From positions 9,826,194-9,890,193 of the forward strand of contig CM039192.1 in assembly GCA_008360975.2 (NCBI GenBank): 64,000 nt of DNA, read 5' to 3'. This stretch comes from Lichenostomus cassidix. Taxonomy: Eukaryota; Chordata; Aves; Passeriformes; Meliphagidae. Both the position numbers and the translations under genes were made by a program. Under the pieces are notes generated by a model that saw nothing but the letters and a program-made list of their open reading frames with translations, did not search any database and was not told the origin of the DNA. Below, in pieces: positions 35,713-49,749 of this stretch. The stretch's first letter is position 1. Each line of letters starts with the position of its first letter.

Positions 35713-38700
35713 GTTCAGATAAAGAACAGCTAAGCTTTCATTTAACCACAAAATGCAGGTGATTTCCTGCCATTGGCATCTCCACTTCAGTGAGGAGATG
35801 CTGAAGTTCTCCTGCCTGTTGGAGTTGTACTGTTTCTATGGAAAAAAAGTTAGATTCCAGGTGTGAATGAGTTAATGTCAGCATTTGGTTCAGTGTTGTG
35901 AAACTATATATTATCTATTGTATTTCCTTGGCCTTAAGTGGATTCTAGCATGGGATGAATTAGGTTGGCTAGATATTTTCTGCTGACTGTGATATCCCTG
36001 TTGAGCAGCTTTCCCAGTACGAATATATTTGGCCCTTCTTTTTTTTCCCCACAAGCTATATCCCTGTATAAAAACAGCTTTATCTCTAAAGAGCAAATAA
36101 CACCCAGTGCTCATAACAGATGCCAAGAAATGTTTCTGTTTTGATTTTTGAAAATAAAAATTCAACTGTGTTCAATAAAATTCAGAAGCCGTTTTCCTCT
36201 GTGGAAATTAAAGGAATCCAAAGAAGTCTAGGAAGATAGCGACCTTCCTAATTAAAGCGGTAGCAACTGCAGGAATCCGGTTTTTACAACCACCTCTATC
36301 TCACTGTGCTGAGAACAAAGCAGTCCTCCATTAATATTTTATTTTCCCTTTTCTTCCAATATAACAATGCTCTATGTTCTGTGAGAGCCCTGGAAAGACA
36401 TGCAGAGCTATGTTAATTATGGCTTAAATAATTGACACTCTGATTGTGTTGTACTTTCTGAATTGTATGTGGCGTGTCACTGGTTCTACATATAATTACA
36501 TCTATTCACTGCCATCATTTTTCCCACTTACATCACAGTATACAGTAGTCTACATGGCAAAATTGTGTGCAGTAACTAATAATGTCTTCACCAAATGACC
36601 TTTGTTTTTGAACACATGGAATGTGTGTAGCAGTGGAAGTCTGATTGCCATCAGAGCTAACATGCATCCAGGAAGATCTATTATGAAACAGTGAATGTCA
36701 GGGGAGTTGGGGGTCTGCAGCAAAAGCACACTCAGGGTCTAAAGAGTAGGTATTAGGAACTTTCCAGTGTGGTCTGATGGTAATTCCTTATTTAACATTG
36801 CATCCAGATTTTCAGCTTCTGGGAACCCAGAAATTTATTATTTGCTGCTTTATAGCTTTGTGCATTAACTACTGGCATTATTAAGTACATCCAGCTATAG
36901 TACATACAGTACCCTGCAACAACATAAACAAGCTTTCAAGACTCATCTTCGGGTGTTGACTGAGTCATTCTGAAAGCTTGAGTTTATGTACATGTTTGGA
37001 GAGTGAGTAACCAGATTCTTCTTGGAGTACCTCATTAGTCAACATGACTGCTACAGAGCCACTTCCACTTCAGTAAGTAAATGAAGTAAACGTCATGTTT
37101 GTCCAGTAAGCAGCTAACTTGGAAATTAAAGCTTATCTCTTACAATGCAACCTTAAGTGAACTAAAAACATTTATAGCTTCTCTGCAAACCTGCATCATC
37201 AAGGGGTATTGCAGAGTTCATACTTTTGTTTGGATATAGAGTAACTCCCTGCTAAAATGTACCACTTTGGAAATTGTTTCCATCTACTTTGCATGTTTGT
37301 CCTCCTGCTTTCAAATAACCTTCTGCCCCACTGGAACTGATAAGGGAGAGGGATTAGTGTTGGAAAGGCTACAAGCACAGGTTATCCTCAGGCAACCTGG
37401 GAGGTTTGCACCAATGACCACTTTGGAGCAATTCCTCCATCCACGTCCTTCCCAGTAAAAGTGAGTCTCTTTCACCTCAGTGAAGGTGGGGAGATCGCTT
37501 CAGGTTTTCTGTGGAATGAGGATATGTATAAAAGGTACTGCAGGGAAGCTGCAAATGGTAATGTAGAGAGGATCCATAGAAACTGATTTGAGATCAGCAG
37601 TGACTTTCACTGTCTTTGACAAAGAGTGCTTTTTGTTCAGCTCCTGTGAAAAGCTGGAAGAGTAACACTGTAAGTATCACATGTAAACCTTCAAAAAAGT
37701 CTGGAACTTCTAACAAAATATTTGCTTTTTGTTTTTTTAACAGAAAAACATTTAAAATCATTGGGGTTTGTGTCACACATAATAAACATGATAGTGAACA
37801 TGTTGGTCACCTGAGAAGTTGTGGAATATTAAAAAAGTACATATACAAAATACTATTCTCATTTTTCTATGCTGCGTTAGAATTCAGGAGCTTTTCTCTG
37901 AAAATTCTTTATGTATGTGTAGTTTTACACTTAGAAAAGTAACAAATGCTTTTAATCAACATAGAAAATTTTGTGAAGGTAGGAGAGAAACGATGCTAGA
38001 TTGAAAATAAAAAGGATTTTTTTGTCCTTTAGAAGTTTAGTACACATGGTTAAAAATTTTAGAATAAGAATTTGACAGAGCTTTCTCATAGCAAAAATCA
38101 ATGTAAAACTGCACTGTAAATTGAAAAAACTGTCTTTCTTGCATGTCAGGGATAAGTCTAAGTCTTGTTTTTATCTTATTTTCCCTTATTCCTCAGTGTC
38201 ATTACCAAAACAAGTATTTCAGTGCATTAGAAAATGCAATTTGAGTCAACTGATACCTCAGTTGTTTCTGGGATATATGTAATTTCCTGTGATGTTGAAC
38301 AGAGAGAATTGATTTCAAATGTATATCTTTGGATTAAGGTGAAGGGATCAAGTAGGAACGTAAATCTTAAGTCTGATGATTGAATTTGACCTGCCATATG
38401 AGCAGTGCAGAATCCTGTAGGATGATATCTATGACATATAAATGCCATGTCTATATATTAATTTTGTCCCTATAAGGAGAGCTGGGTAGGAAAGTGGTGA
38501 ATCAGTAACACAGTATTTGTGACACACATAAAGGCATTTCAGCAGTTTCTCTATGTATATTCCTGTACTTAAGGATAATAATTCCTAGTTACCTGGTCCA
38601 TGAACAGCAGAGAACATGGAAGAAACTTCTCACTCACTGACTCTTCCTGTACTGGAAAGTCCTGATGTGGATTTTCTGGAGCAGAGCCTGTGTTTCAGAC

Positions 38701-41700
38701 CTAAATGTAAGGAAGTGTAAGTCATGCTCTGGGTTGGGCTTTGCTGTGCAATGGAGTTTGAAGGCCACTGCAAAATTTTCTTTCAGGTGAATTCAGATGA
38801 CAAATCCAAGTGGGTAACTTTTAAAGCTAGTGATTTTTCTTTTTAATCTGATTTCCCAAGGAAATTATATAAATTTTTGTCCATATGTTTTCAACAAATA
38901 CTTTTTGAACTGCTCTGCTGACTACATTTGGCAGAAAAGCAAAGACTGTAATATTATGAGTATTTCATGAAAATAAGTGGCCCAGCAGATCCTACTAATG
39001 CCTTTGCTCCAGAGAGGTGACAGTGAAAGTTCACCTTTCCTCAGCAAAAGTTTTTGCAGAAAAAAAATGACAGAAATGAGAGGAGCTATGGGAGTCAGGT
39101 TACAAAATAATTCCATAAACAGCTAAATTAATTTCATGAAGATTCTGAACTTGTTAGGTAGAAACACAGATCTATGAGGTACCTTTCTGTAGGACCCGAC
39201 AAAGTTATCTGTGGTAGGATCTAATTTTCATGGATATTTCTGCATTCAAATTGTACTTTAAAGTAGTTCAAAGCTAGTAAGCTGGACACATGAACATGTA
39301 ACTTTCTACCACTAAATGTGTGTGTGGATGTATGTTTGCATTTATTGCTTATATTGTAGTGTTTGTATATTTTACATATTTCACATAGAAATATTTTATG
39401 AGCATGTTTTTTTATTTGCTGCCCATTTCAAGTCCCTAAATGTATTATAAATATTGTCCATCTGGATACAATATTGTTGAGTTTTAGGGCAACAAATGTT
39501 CCTTTCTTCTTTCTACTCTTCTTTCACAGCCTAGATAACACCAGTCATGATTCAGAAAGCATATGAGCAGCAAAGTATTCTCCAGATTATCAGTTGATCA
39601 CAAATGTTCTTTGATGTGTCTTTAGTACTCAGTATTTTCAGAAGAGACCAATGATATAGTGATACCCCAGGCAGTGGATACTTGAAAGAAGTGTGGTCTT
39701 TATTTAGTGCATAATCTTCATTCTGTGAACATCAGGCTTATATCAAGGATAGGTCTTTGGGTTGCAGAAGAAATGTAACTGAGTAGTTGCTTTTAAAAAT
39801 TTTAGAATGTGTCCATAATCTGATTATGGAAATAGTAATTTTATTCATAATCCAGCAGCCACTGTGAATGTTTCACTCCCATATGTTGATGTGAATTAAT
39901 ACCTGAAAGCAAATTCTCCTTAAAAATATTTCTTTACATTATAATCAGGAAAACACCAAATTTCCTGACTTTAGCTTTCCCTGCCTTTAAAAGGATTAAG
40001 TTTTATTAAAGTTCAAATGAGTAACTGATGAGCTCTCATTTGCTAAAGTCTTAAATGGAAATACTTCTAGATCAGCTTGGTATCTTTGCAAGTCCTGAAG
40101 ATGTTTCTCTCTGCTCACTTAAATGTACTTTTTAGCATTTATTGTGAACATACAAACATTTTCTAGTTATATTGTTTTAATGGTGAAGCAGCCATGAGTG
40201 ATGTGATTCTACATGGTCATTTTCCTTTTCTATACAGCTGTTGCAAAATTAAAAAGCTGTAAAGTTACAAATGGCTTCATATGAAGTAATACACAGCATG
40301 GAATTTCCTGCTAGTGGTTAAAATAATACAATTACTTTTAACAGATGAAAACAGTTAAGCAGGTCACTGTTTTAAAAAAAAAGAAAAAGCTTTTCTTATG
40401 AAAGTATCCCTTTAAAGCATTCACTTGAAAATAAGTAAAAAACAATCTTGGCATAGAATATTTTTACTCTTTTGGGGTTTTGGCATACAACACAGATCAA
40501 GAAGAATAATCACAGTGACAGGTAAGAAACCTGTAATAGGAAAGCTTTATTTGAGCACAATTCACCAGACGTACATCTTAGTTTAGTCTTGTCTCCATCT
40601 GCAGAGTAAACCAGCCATATGCTTTGAGACATCATTGTCTTTTCTCTTTTTTTTTTAATCCCCTGCACCAAAAAAGAAAAGTCATTAGGTTTGACAAGAC
40701 TGGTACATTTTGTAGTAATTACAAGGGAGCACAAAACAAAACCAGGCCAGTTTCACAATGTCCGTGATTGTCCTAATGCTCCAAAGAATATTTTTTACAT
40801 TCTGTTAAGGGGAAACTGATTAATTGGTTCTTTGTAACTCCAAATTGAAATCACAGTGTAACCTGGTGGTGCTCAGCACAGGAAGCCTTTGGGGATGCCA
40901 AAGTTTGGACACGAGTCTGGGACATAGAGGAGTCCCAGAACTGTTGTGTTCAGTGAGCTGTGAAAAGTCATTCAGAAGAGAAACACTCAGCATCCTTTAT
41001 TTATTTGCATTGAAATATTTATCTGTGATGTGAGGCATTCATAATAGATTGTCAATCTCTTGTGCCTTGTGATGAATCTGGATGTCTTGCATTGAATTCT
41101 AAGTATTTTCTTCTGTGAATAATTTCATAATTGTCACATTTCCTACCTGTGAGTGTACCCTGACCTTTGGGTTGAAATGATCTTTTTTTTTTTCTTTCTC
41201 TAGTAAGGAAATCAAATCTTTAATTTTCTGTTAAAAAAAAATAACTCACCTGCCTAAATTATTAATTTTTACACTTAGAGATTAAAACTCAATCAACCTG
41301 AAAATTCATGTCTTGCTGCTCTTTCCTGATAATTGAAGGAAATTATTTATGTAGCATAGATTAATATTGTTTCATGTTCTACCTGACATTCCAGATTAAA
41401 GTATGACTTTGAAATAGAGATGGGTTGGGACTGAAATACCTTATGCAACCACTCTAGTACTTGGAAAGCAATGTGTTAGATTCTTAGACCAAAGCTCACA
41501 AAGGAAGAAAATTTTCTCTTCCATCTTGTTACATCCTGGGTGGAACAGAGAGAGAAATGAGCTTGGGAGATAAAACAAATTAGAGAAAGTGAACAAAGGC
41601 ATGATGACAGTGAACAGTGTGCATCCTCAGTCCTTAGTACTGACTTTAGGGGAGAGGGATGTCACAGAAGCTGTGGTTTTGGTAGAAGGACAGGAAAGCA

Positions 41701-42117
41701 TCTTTTGAAGCTGCATCTAATGCCATCATAGGCCCCTTAGAGCTGTGCACTGATGTAGAAAAGGCTCTGTCTTTTTTCACTGTTCTGGGAATAGCAACCT
41801 CCTAGATAACATCTAGAGCCACACTTGGCGTTTCTGGCATAACTCTGGGCCATTTTCTGTTGAGTAGGAAGCTGTGCTGATCCACCAGCACAAGAAAGGT
41901 TACTCTGAGTTTTTTGAGTGGGTTTCTCACAGCCTTTTCTCTCTTCCCTTCTCTTCCTTTCATGTGTGATTGAAAAAGGACCTTGGAGACAAGAGAAAAG
42001 ACAGCAGTTTAAAGGAGGTTGGACAGTGCTAACCCAGAACACAAAGGGTGGAGGTGTATCTGCTCACTGCTGGCATGCAGCCATCATGGTTATCAGCTTA
42101 ATAGCATAACTTAACAG
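35713..42117. other. Gene-free AT-rich DNA
   Basis: No gene is supportable; frames reach about 108 codons (37616-37942) without recognisable features. A TTTTTGTTCAG acceptor-like site ends at 37640 and a strong donor-like GTAAGTATC begins at 37670, enclosing 29 bases; this is noted as a finding only. GATTGAATTTGACCTGCC near 38378 is a weak candidate for another repeat edge. The remainder is AT-rich and unremarkable. Confidence 0.55.
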
Positions 42118-42188
42118 GAAGAATTACACTCATGACCTTCTGCTCCAACAGCACAAGCTTCTATCACTTGAGCTAAAGGAGAATCTCC
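42118..42188 (-). repeat. Ancient tRNA-like or tRNA-derived SINE remnant
   Basis: On the minus strand the sequence reads like a degraded tRNA: an A-box-like TAGCTCAAGTGATAG (42175-42161), a small anticodon-arm-like hairpin (TGCT, 5-base loop, AGCA at 42153-42141), then AAGGTCATGAG and a weak B-box-like GAGTGTAATTC (42131-42121). The spacing of about 29 bases between the boxes suits a tRNA. The acceptor stem does not pair, so it is not functional. I recall similar tRNA-derived words (GAGCTAAAGGAGAA) as an old repeat in birds and turtles. A plain tRNA pseudogene is the alternative. Confidence 0.45.
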
Positions 42189-42190
42189 AT

Positions 42191-45100
42191 TAGTAGTTGC
42201 TCATTGTCACAGGGCACATATCCCTCTCTTGGGCCAACCACTTATAATGACAAGATATCATAAACACTTGAACAGCTCTGATTTTGTCCAGTAGAGGGAA
42301 GTGGATAGACGCAAACACTAACTCAATATGTTGGAGAGAGATATCATCAACATATTAACCACATCATGCATGATTGGCAAAAGGCATAACGATTGCAGAA
42401 CCTTGTGTTTCTCGCCACTGCCAAAATCTCTGTATTGCCTAAAGATCATTTCCACTAGAATTGCTGTGTCTTGCACTGTTACTTTTTTTTGAATTACAGA
42501 GCCACAAGAAAAGAGTAATCTGGATCACAAACCAATTTACCTTGTTGATGACAATAACATGTTGCTGTGTTATGAGCAGCACTCATTAAGTTTGATTTTT
42601 CAAATTATGCTCTTGAGGGAAGAAGGCTGTTGAAAAATACCTTTAAGAGAGAGCTGGAAATAAGTTGCATTTCAAAAATAGGTGCCTTTTTCCTTGGAAA
42701 TAGGAATGGAATAGTAAATTGGGTACTGCCACAGAACTCCTCCAAAGTGAGAACTCCAAAGCATTTGGATGCTGGATTTCCACTTTAGTGTCAATCAGTA
42801 TTTCTTGGGTAACATGATAAAAGCAAAATATTTCAGAACTAGCTTTCTTCTAGACCCCTATTTACTTGCTTGCAGTAGCCCAGTGGCTGTTCCCTGGGGA
42901 GAAAGACAGTTACTGAATTTAGAATTGCTCCTTGTCAGCTTTAGCTGTGCAGGTACTACCTACCCAGTAGGAAAAAAAGAAAAGAAGTGTTTGCCTGTTT
43001 TGGAGTAGTGTTTGGATTATGAGTCCTTTTTTTTTTTTTTCTTAAGAGGGCCTTAAAGGCAAAGATGTACCATTTAGCAGTGATAATCACACTGCTGTAC
43101 CATGGAAACATGGCCAACCCTATCAAGAATTCTTAAGCCTGCTGACAGGCAATCATCAGCCCAGTCTTTCTTTGGAACTGCTTGAAGCAGTCCTCTTCTT
43201 TTTTAATGCTGAATGATTCTCCACAAGGTCCACCAGCTCCTTTCCTCTCCACTGGATTAGTTGGAGTGTCCAAATTTTAAAGGATGCCAACTGGCTTGCA
43301 ACCAGCCATTTAGAGAGCAGCTCCTGTTCCAGAGGCATTTTTCCCCCAACTTTGGCTGTTTCTCATCCTCATTCCTTTCTGTATAAAACTCTGAAGTCCC
43401 TGTAGAGGTTTCATAACATCCTGAAGCCTTCATCAAATGGTAAATTGGTATTCTGTTAGGCTGTCAAGAAGGATTAGAAGGAAGGATCTATTCTTCTTCT
43501 TATTCTCTTTCTTTAATGACAAGTTACATTGCCAGGCTGTCCACTAAATCACATTAGGCAAGGTCTAATTTTCTTCTTCATACCAAAATAGAGAGGAACC
43601 AGGGGGAAAAAATCTCTTTTTTAGAGAGATTCTCCACTTAGGACATGCTTTGAGAATTCAGGGAATTCCTATGCTACTGCGATTCTGTTTTACAAGGTAG
43701 CATTTTATTAGCATGAAAATGTATTTTGTCCCCTGACTGCTTTTCTTTTTTCTTTTGGAAATATATATACACCCATTTAAAGTAATTGTGAAGCTTTAAA
43801 ACAATCCACATTGGTGAATTTCATCAAAGCATGAAGAGTTAATGCCTTGACATGTATTTTCATAGAGAAATTTTCAACTAGTTCTATGAAAGTCTCTCAT
43901 TCTTAGTCAGGGCTCATCCCTTTCATCCTCACAAAAGGAGTTTGGGTTTTGCTGGAAACTGAAGATGCTGTTTTTACCAGCACTGTTTTCACGATTGCAT
44001 GCATGTGGATCTCCCGTTGCAGCCAGCATCAATGTTTGTGGGTGTAAACATGGAGACATACATTCACTGAAAAGGAGTCTTTAAAGAAGGAAGAAATGTG
44101 TACTGTAATGTTAGAAATCATTCTAAATTTAGTGTAGTTAGAGTGTGGACTACTTCCCCGTGTCTAGAGGTATGACTGGCCTTAAAAGGAGAAAGGGGGA
44201 GATGCCTTGAAGAGAGGGAGGGGAAGGTAAAATATAATATCCACACCCGGCTTGATTCACCCCCAAAATTCACCTTCTGTGCCTCTCATTTCCATGTCTG
44301 GAGTGCTGGCAAAACATCATGGTTAATGTAGCTCTCTGTATTTTTCCATTCTAGTGATATATGTAGTGATGGGACAGATTAGGTTAATTGCAAGAATATG
44401 ATTGGGAAATGTACCCGGTGGGCAGTCATGGCTGCACTAACCAAACACAGAGCTGGGAGAGTTCAATGAGTGCTAATGCTGTGCTGCATCCTGCAAGACC
44501 AGAATGAATGCCACACATTTCCAAGCATAAGAAATTCTGCATAAATAGGACATTCAATAATTTATGAATAGACTGCAAGTCAGTGATTAATTAGCATTTT
44601 AAATATGGTTGATTAACACATTAACCCTATTTTATGAAAACTCTTTTAAAAGATACATATTACATGTGCTTCCATTTGATTTTCACATTTCTGATGTCTT
44701 TCATCTGTTAGATTACTGTGTCCTATAAGACTTTCTAGAACGTTTAATTATTTACTTTACAAATGCAGGATGTTATAATGATATTTGTAAAGAAAAAGCT
44801 AGGATAATGAATATACAACACAGTATTAGCAGCTTCCCCAACTGTTGACAGGAGGTTAGGGGGGTATGGGTGGAGGAAGAAAGAAAATCAAAACAAGATA
44901 ATAATGTTGCACTAGATGTATACAAGTGAATATGCAATAAGCATTGGGAATAGTGTACAAAAGCAATAACATAATTTACCATTCTGTATGAAAGAACTAG
45001 CTGAGGTGCTTTTGTCTGTATTGAAGGTAATGTTTGGAAGCTTTCACTGGAAAGCAGAATATAACCTAGAAATGGTTTGCATTATCAGTTACAGAAGAAA

Positions 45101-48100
45101 ACATTTACTTGTTTAATAATCAGTTATTTATTTCTGTTATTAATTATTCAGCTATCTCTCAGTGATCACCAGCAGACTAGCTGCTACCCTGCCAGGGGCT
45201 GGGATTTACCTGCCAGACCTAAAGATGAAGAGAAAGAGGGGAAAGCCCCCCCCATCAGTAGCTCAGCTCATTTCAAGCTGTTTGTTTCTGTGTAGGCTGA
45301 TTAAGTTCCAGAGTTGCCTAAAGGCCGAAGATACCTCTTTCCTGTGTATTCAGATGGCAATCCACAGACTGTTCTCGTGTAATAAAGTGAAATTATGCTG
45401 GGAATGAAACTGTCAGAACTGACCTTTTTTCTGAGGTCTTGTCTCATGACATACAGAACGGAGAAGACATTCAGTCTTCAGAGCACTCAGCATCTCAGGA
45501 GGGTCCATGTTTAAAGTACACACCTGCTCCTCTGCAGTAAATAAAACAGTCAGTATTCTTACATGAAGGCGTGCGCTTGAATATTTTGTATAATTGGCTC
45601 TGTCCCCATTTCTGCAAAAGAATATCAGAATTGGAAGTGTTAGAGTTGACTATTTCCCCCCTACGTTGTTAAGGACAAAAAGCCCTGCAAAGATCAAACT
45701 GTGCTTGGAATTTTCCAAAGTTAAACTGTGTGTGGAAAAAAAAGGAGGGGGAACACATGATACTGAAAATCAGTCAATTGGTTCTTCACTTGAAAAATTG
45801 CTTATTAGCAGGGATGTTGTCAAGGTACAATACAGGTTTATGCACCAAAGGAATTGAAAAAGGACATAATAGGCAATTCTTACCTATTTTAATCAGTGAG
45901 TTTATTTGTGCAAGTGAGAAGCGCCTTGTCTACGGTTTACTTGTATGTTGTATGGTGAAACAAGATAGCTGTTAATGTCATTGGCCTGCTGCTCAGGTCT
46001 TCTTTAGAAATTCTTCCTTTTCAGTGATGTTATTTTGCCATCAAAACTATTCCTAACCTTCACAGTGTTGTATTTCCCGTCTGAAGAAAAACCCCACCCA
46101 AATTAAAGCAACCAGGTATTTAAATTTTTGATTTGCTTACTTCTGCTTTAGGCCTCAAAATATAGGCTAAGCGATTTCCTTTTTTGATGATAAGATTTAA
46201 TTTTAAAAAATTGAGGTAGCCATATTACAGTGAAGGTCCATATCTGCAAAAGGTGGGGTTTGGAGAGTGTGGACAAGGTGCAGGCTTCATTGCATTAAGG
46301 CACCATGCTCAAGGGTATGTGATTACCATGCATAAGGAGGATTGTGGAGCAAGTTCAGTGAAGTCATTATGATGATATCATTGCTGGTGGCCATTACTCT
46401 ACATTACTAGTGGCCATTACTGTAATCTAAATGGACATTGGGAGGAGATTATGGTGAAAGGTGCTAATGGCTTGCACATTAGAGGTCCTTAACGTGTAAG
46501 CACCCAGGATGAAAGTCTATGTACAAAGAGTTAAATAAATTGTGCAGCATCTTCCCCCAGGGAGTCATTAAAGGTATTATGCAAGTTTAAGTACTCTTCT
46601 TTATCTGGGCTATTAGACCTTTCAAACTAGGAGGTCTAAAGGAAAGAGCTCCTGAGTAGTGGTTTTCCCAGGTGTAAAATCAAGCCGGTGGGCTGGGGTT
46701 GAAGGCTGGTGGGTGAGAGTGGAAGACAATCCATAGTTTAAGCAGGTAAATCTGTCATATTTCCCAAGTGCTGGAGAAAAAATGGCTAAGTGTGTGCAGT
46801 TTTCATGTTCGAGGGAAGAGGGTGCATCTTTTAGGGCTTTACTTTGGAATGCAGTCAAATTATTCAGCATCTCCTCAGCTGAAAGGTTTCCTGTATTATG
46901 GCAATATTTTCTTTCCATGTCTATTTTTCTAAAAAAAAAAAAAAAAATCTAGTAGAGTAGCAATATGTAGAGTGCAAGTATTGCAAGTATTCTAGCAATG
47001 TCAGTATCTGCTGTCACAAAGATTTCCTAAACTATTAATGTAAAACATTAGGCACTGCCAAAATCCTACAGTTTTTACTCACTGGCTTGAATAAATAATG
47101 GAAGACAGGAATAAGTAGAAAGGGGAAATAAATTCTTCCTCTCAACAGAGGTTCCCTTTGAAGAGATGAACATTTTCTTCCTCCACTATGCCTCCAGAGC
47201 TGATAGTAAAAGGAATTCAGAAACCCCAGCTAGCCCACAAGGCAGCAACCCAGCTCTACCCTGGGAAGGATCCCTGGTCGTTACAACTCTCTGTAGGTTG
47301 GAGTTTATTTTCAGATCTTTGCATTCATGGCCAAGCAAAATATATGTAAAACTATGGCATGTCTTACAGGATCTAAACCTAAAGTATACCAAGAGTAATA
47401 GATTTTCTATTTATGAGCTTTTTTGGACCTATCTGATTTGAGGTATGTGGCTGGGTCAAATCTATCTATTGGCAGAACATTTTGCAAGACTCAATGTTTG
47501 GTCAAAAGCCTTTCTACCCAGAAGAAGATGAATAATTGCTAAAGATAAGACAATGTAGCCAAAATAGAAACCAACGACTGTGAGGTGGTGGATGGTAGAA
47601 CACTGTAGTTAGGGATAAGAAATTCAATTCGAGGTAATTCTGGACGAAGCTTGAGTTACAGTTAAATACCTTCAAATACTTTCAAAAACCTACTGTAAAT
47701 ATGCATGAATTCTGGTCTTGAATCCTCTGTACAAGTCTTTGGGGATGTAGTCAGAGATAAGCATCTCCACTCTCCCCCAGGGTAGTGGGTTTCCTTCCCA
47801 ATGTAGGATTGCCCACCAGCACTAAGTCTTGTGCTAACCTGAAGACACTATGTTATTGAAATGCACACATTGGCCCAGAAAGTTTTATCTTACAGTTTAG
47901 GCATAAACTTAAAAGCTTTAATGCAATTTTAATTAAGGCATGGATTAGAGAGGAAGAGGACAGTGTAGGAATATGTCCACAGAAGTTTTATTGAGGGTGC
48001 ACAGTAGCAGAAGAGAAACAATTTGGGTTTTGTCCCACAATCCTTTAGTCTTCAAAGGCTGCAAATCCTCTAATTAATTGGCAGGTAGAAAACAGGCTGT

Positions 48101-48157
48101 ACAGAAGTTAATTCACTGGGGGCTACAATTGCTGTGGCTGTGCCCTCAGTGCCTGTT
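42191..48157. other. Gene-free AT-rich DNA
   Basis: No gene is supportable. A CTCF-like match (CCAGTAGAGGGAAGT, 42288-42302, 14 of 15 positions but lacking the conserved C of GGC) lies at the left end. Homopolymers occur at 43027-43040 (T14) and 46931-46947 (A17). A GCAAGTATT word is tandemly doubled near 46976. All frames are under about 100 codons and unrecognised. Confidence 0.55.
46387..46421 (+). repeat. 12-bp direct repeat, 23-bp period
   Basis: GTGGCCATTACT occurs at 46387-46398 and again at 46410-46421 with an 11-base spacer, so the period is 23 bases. Only two copies are visible. It may be a local duplication. Confidence 0.6.
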
Positions 48158-48202
48158 ACAGTCCTGATCCAAAGTCAGTTGAAGCCAATCGATCAGGCCT
48201 TA
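48158..48202 (-). repeat. Ancient amniote palindromic repeat copy
   Basis: GTCCTGATCCAAAGTCAGTT followed by GAAGCCAATC closely follows the GGCCTGATCCAAAGCCCATTGAAGTCAATG edge of the old repeat. Its reverse complement aligns with 53327-53351 (ATTG-CTTCA-TG-CTTTGGA), so two sites in this window support each other. The surrounding 48120-48260 also has moderate GC content and could be mistaken for a conserved enhancer. Confidence 0.5.
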
Positions 48203-49749
48203 ATTGCACACTGATTAGTATCGCTGAGCTTGGCAGCATAGTAAATCTTTAAGAATTAGGAGCCACTGTGTTTTTTGGAGTAGTTCTTTTCACCATTATG
48301 TGTGACTGATAACTTGCAGTGGGATTTAAACACAAATATTGTATTATTGAGAGACAACACTATGTGTAATTGTTGCCAAGATAATAGATGAAATAGCTCA
48401 ACTTCCTTTGGAAAAGTTTCAAAGGTTGAAAAGTTTCAGACAGGCATTTTTTGCAGGTGTAATGAAAGGATCAGTGTGTATTTCCCACAAGGGCTTTCAT
48501 TTTTCATTTTTATCCTTAAGAGAAGCCAGTGGTGCTTCCTGAGTATTGTCATTGACTAAGGCACAAAGAAGGAGAAAAAAGAAACAATTGATAAAAAAAA
48601 AAGAAAGAAAAACTGAATCAAAACATGACTTCTTGTTTTCAAGAAGAAGGGCCAACTTTTACTTTATAGTAACAGCTTTGAGATCAGCAGCTGTGGGATT
48701 ACATGGCAGAGGTTTGTAAAAAAAAATCAATAACTGCTGCTGTTTGGAGAGAGGGAAAGAAAGGACAGCTAACTAGACCAGATTGTAACAGTTCTGCAAG
48801 CAGTCACAATGCTCACCTTACAACAGCGCAGCCCTGCAAATTATTAAATAATAAATCACAAAGTCGAACAGTCTTGGGTGGACAGAATGCGTTTGACTGT
48901 AAAGCAGACAGAGGCCTATGAATTATTCACATCTCAAGCAAAGATAAAACAAGCGGAGAAGAAATGAGAAGAATTCTTCCAAACAGGTTCCCCTGTACTG
49001 AAATATATCTTTTGATTACTGATACATATTTGGGGATTCAACCGGTCAAAGTCATGCCAGAACTAAGAAGAAGGAGACAACTGCAACCTAGGTTTAGTGC
49101 TATGGGAAAATCCTGGCATTAATAAGTAACTTCAGAAGTAATGTTCCTGTGAAATATCATTTTGCAACATTAGTATGTTAGCAATTAAGGGGGGAAAATA
49201 GATCTCAGAAAAAAAATTGTCATAGAAATGTCAAGATCTCAAGTATTTTCTTTAATTTAGTGAGTTAAAACTTGGTAAGAGCTTATTTTTATCAAAACAG
49301 CAAGTTGGAAGCTGAAGATCTGCTTATGAAAGTGGTGGGAATCCTATATTTTGATAATTTTAAGCATCTGAGCTGAAATAGGAAGAAAATATTTAAAGCT
49401 AATCTTCAAATATAAAGACAAGAAAGAAAATGAGAATCTTCACTCTGGACTGTGGGCTGTCACTGGTTTGTGACATTTCGGCTATTTGAACATAACTAAT
49501 ATCCATGATGTACAGAAGAAACAATATCAATCAAAACCCTCATTTTCCTTTGAAGCTTTTTTTTTTTGGTTGTTGTTGTTGTTATGTTGTTGTGTTGGGT
49601 TTTTTTGTAATTTTATTTCTTCCTACCAGAATTTTCAGCCTACTGCACTGATACACCCATAGAGAAGCAGAAAAAATATATATGGTCAGATCCTGCTGAC
49701 ACTGACTGAGGCCAGAGCATAATACTCTTGGGCTGTGTTGATGACAAAG
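48203..49749. other. Gene-free AT-rich DNA
   Basis: No gene is supportable. The 72-codon frame at 48703-48921 is unrecognised. TGGTCAGATCCTGCTGACAC at 49684-49703 may be another edge of the palindromic repeat family, lying just upstream of the CR1 fragment. The GTT-rich tract is listed separately. Confidence 0.5.
49557..49607 (+). repeat. T11 run and (GTT)n simple repeat
   Basis: A run of 11 T is followed by four clean GTT units, a TATG interruption and further GTTGTGTTGGG. On the minus strand this is an (AAC)n tract ending in A11, a form often found at the 3' tails of retroposons, but no body is recognisable next to it. Confidence 0.75.

Noticed and set aside
35348..35713. 121-codon frame as a gene
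   Set aside because: Its second half is read through the LTR fragment and its first half through a T14 tract.
42288..42302. Second CTCF-like match
   Set aside because: It lacks the highly conserved C in the GGC core and has no supporting context, so it is mentioned only in the segment entry.
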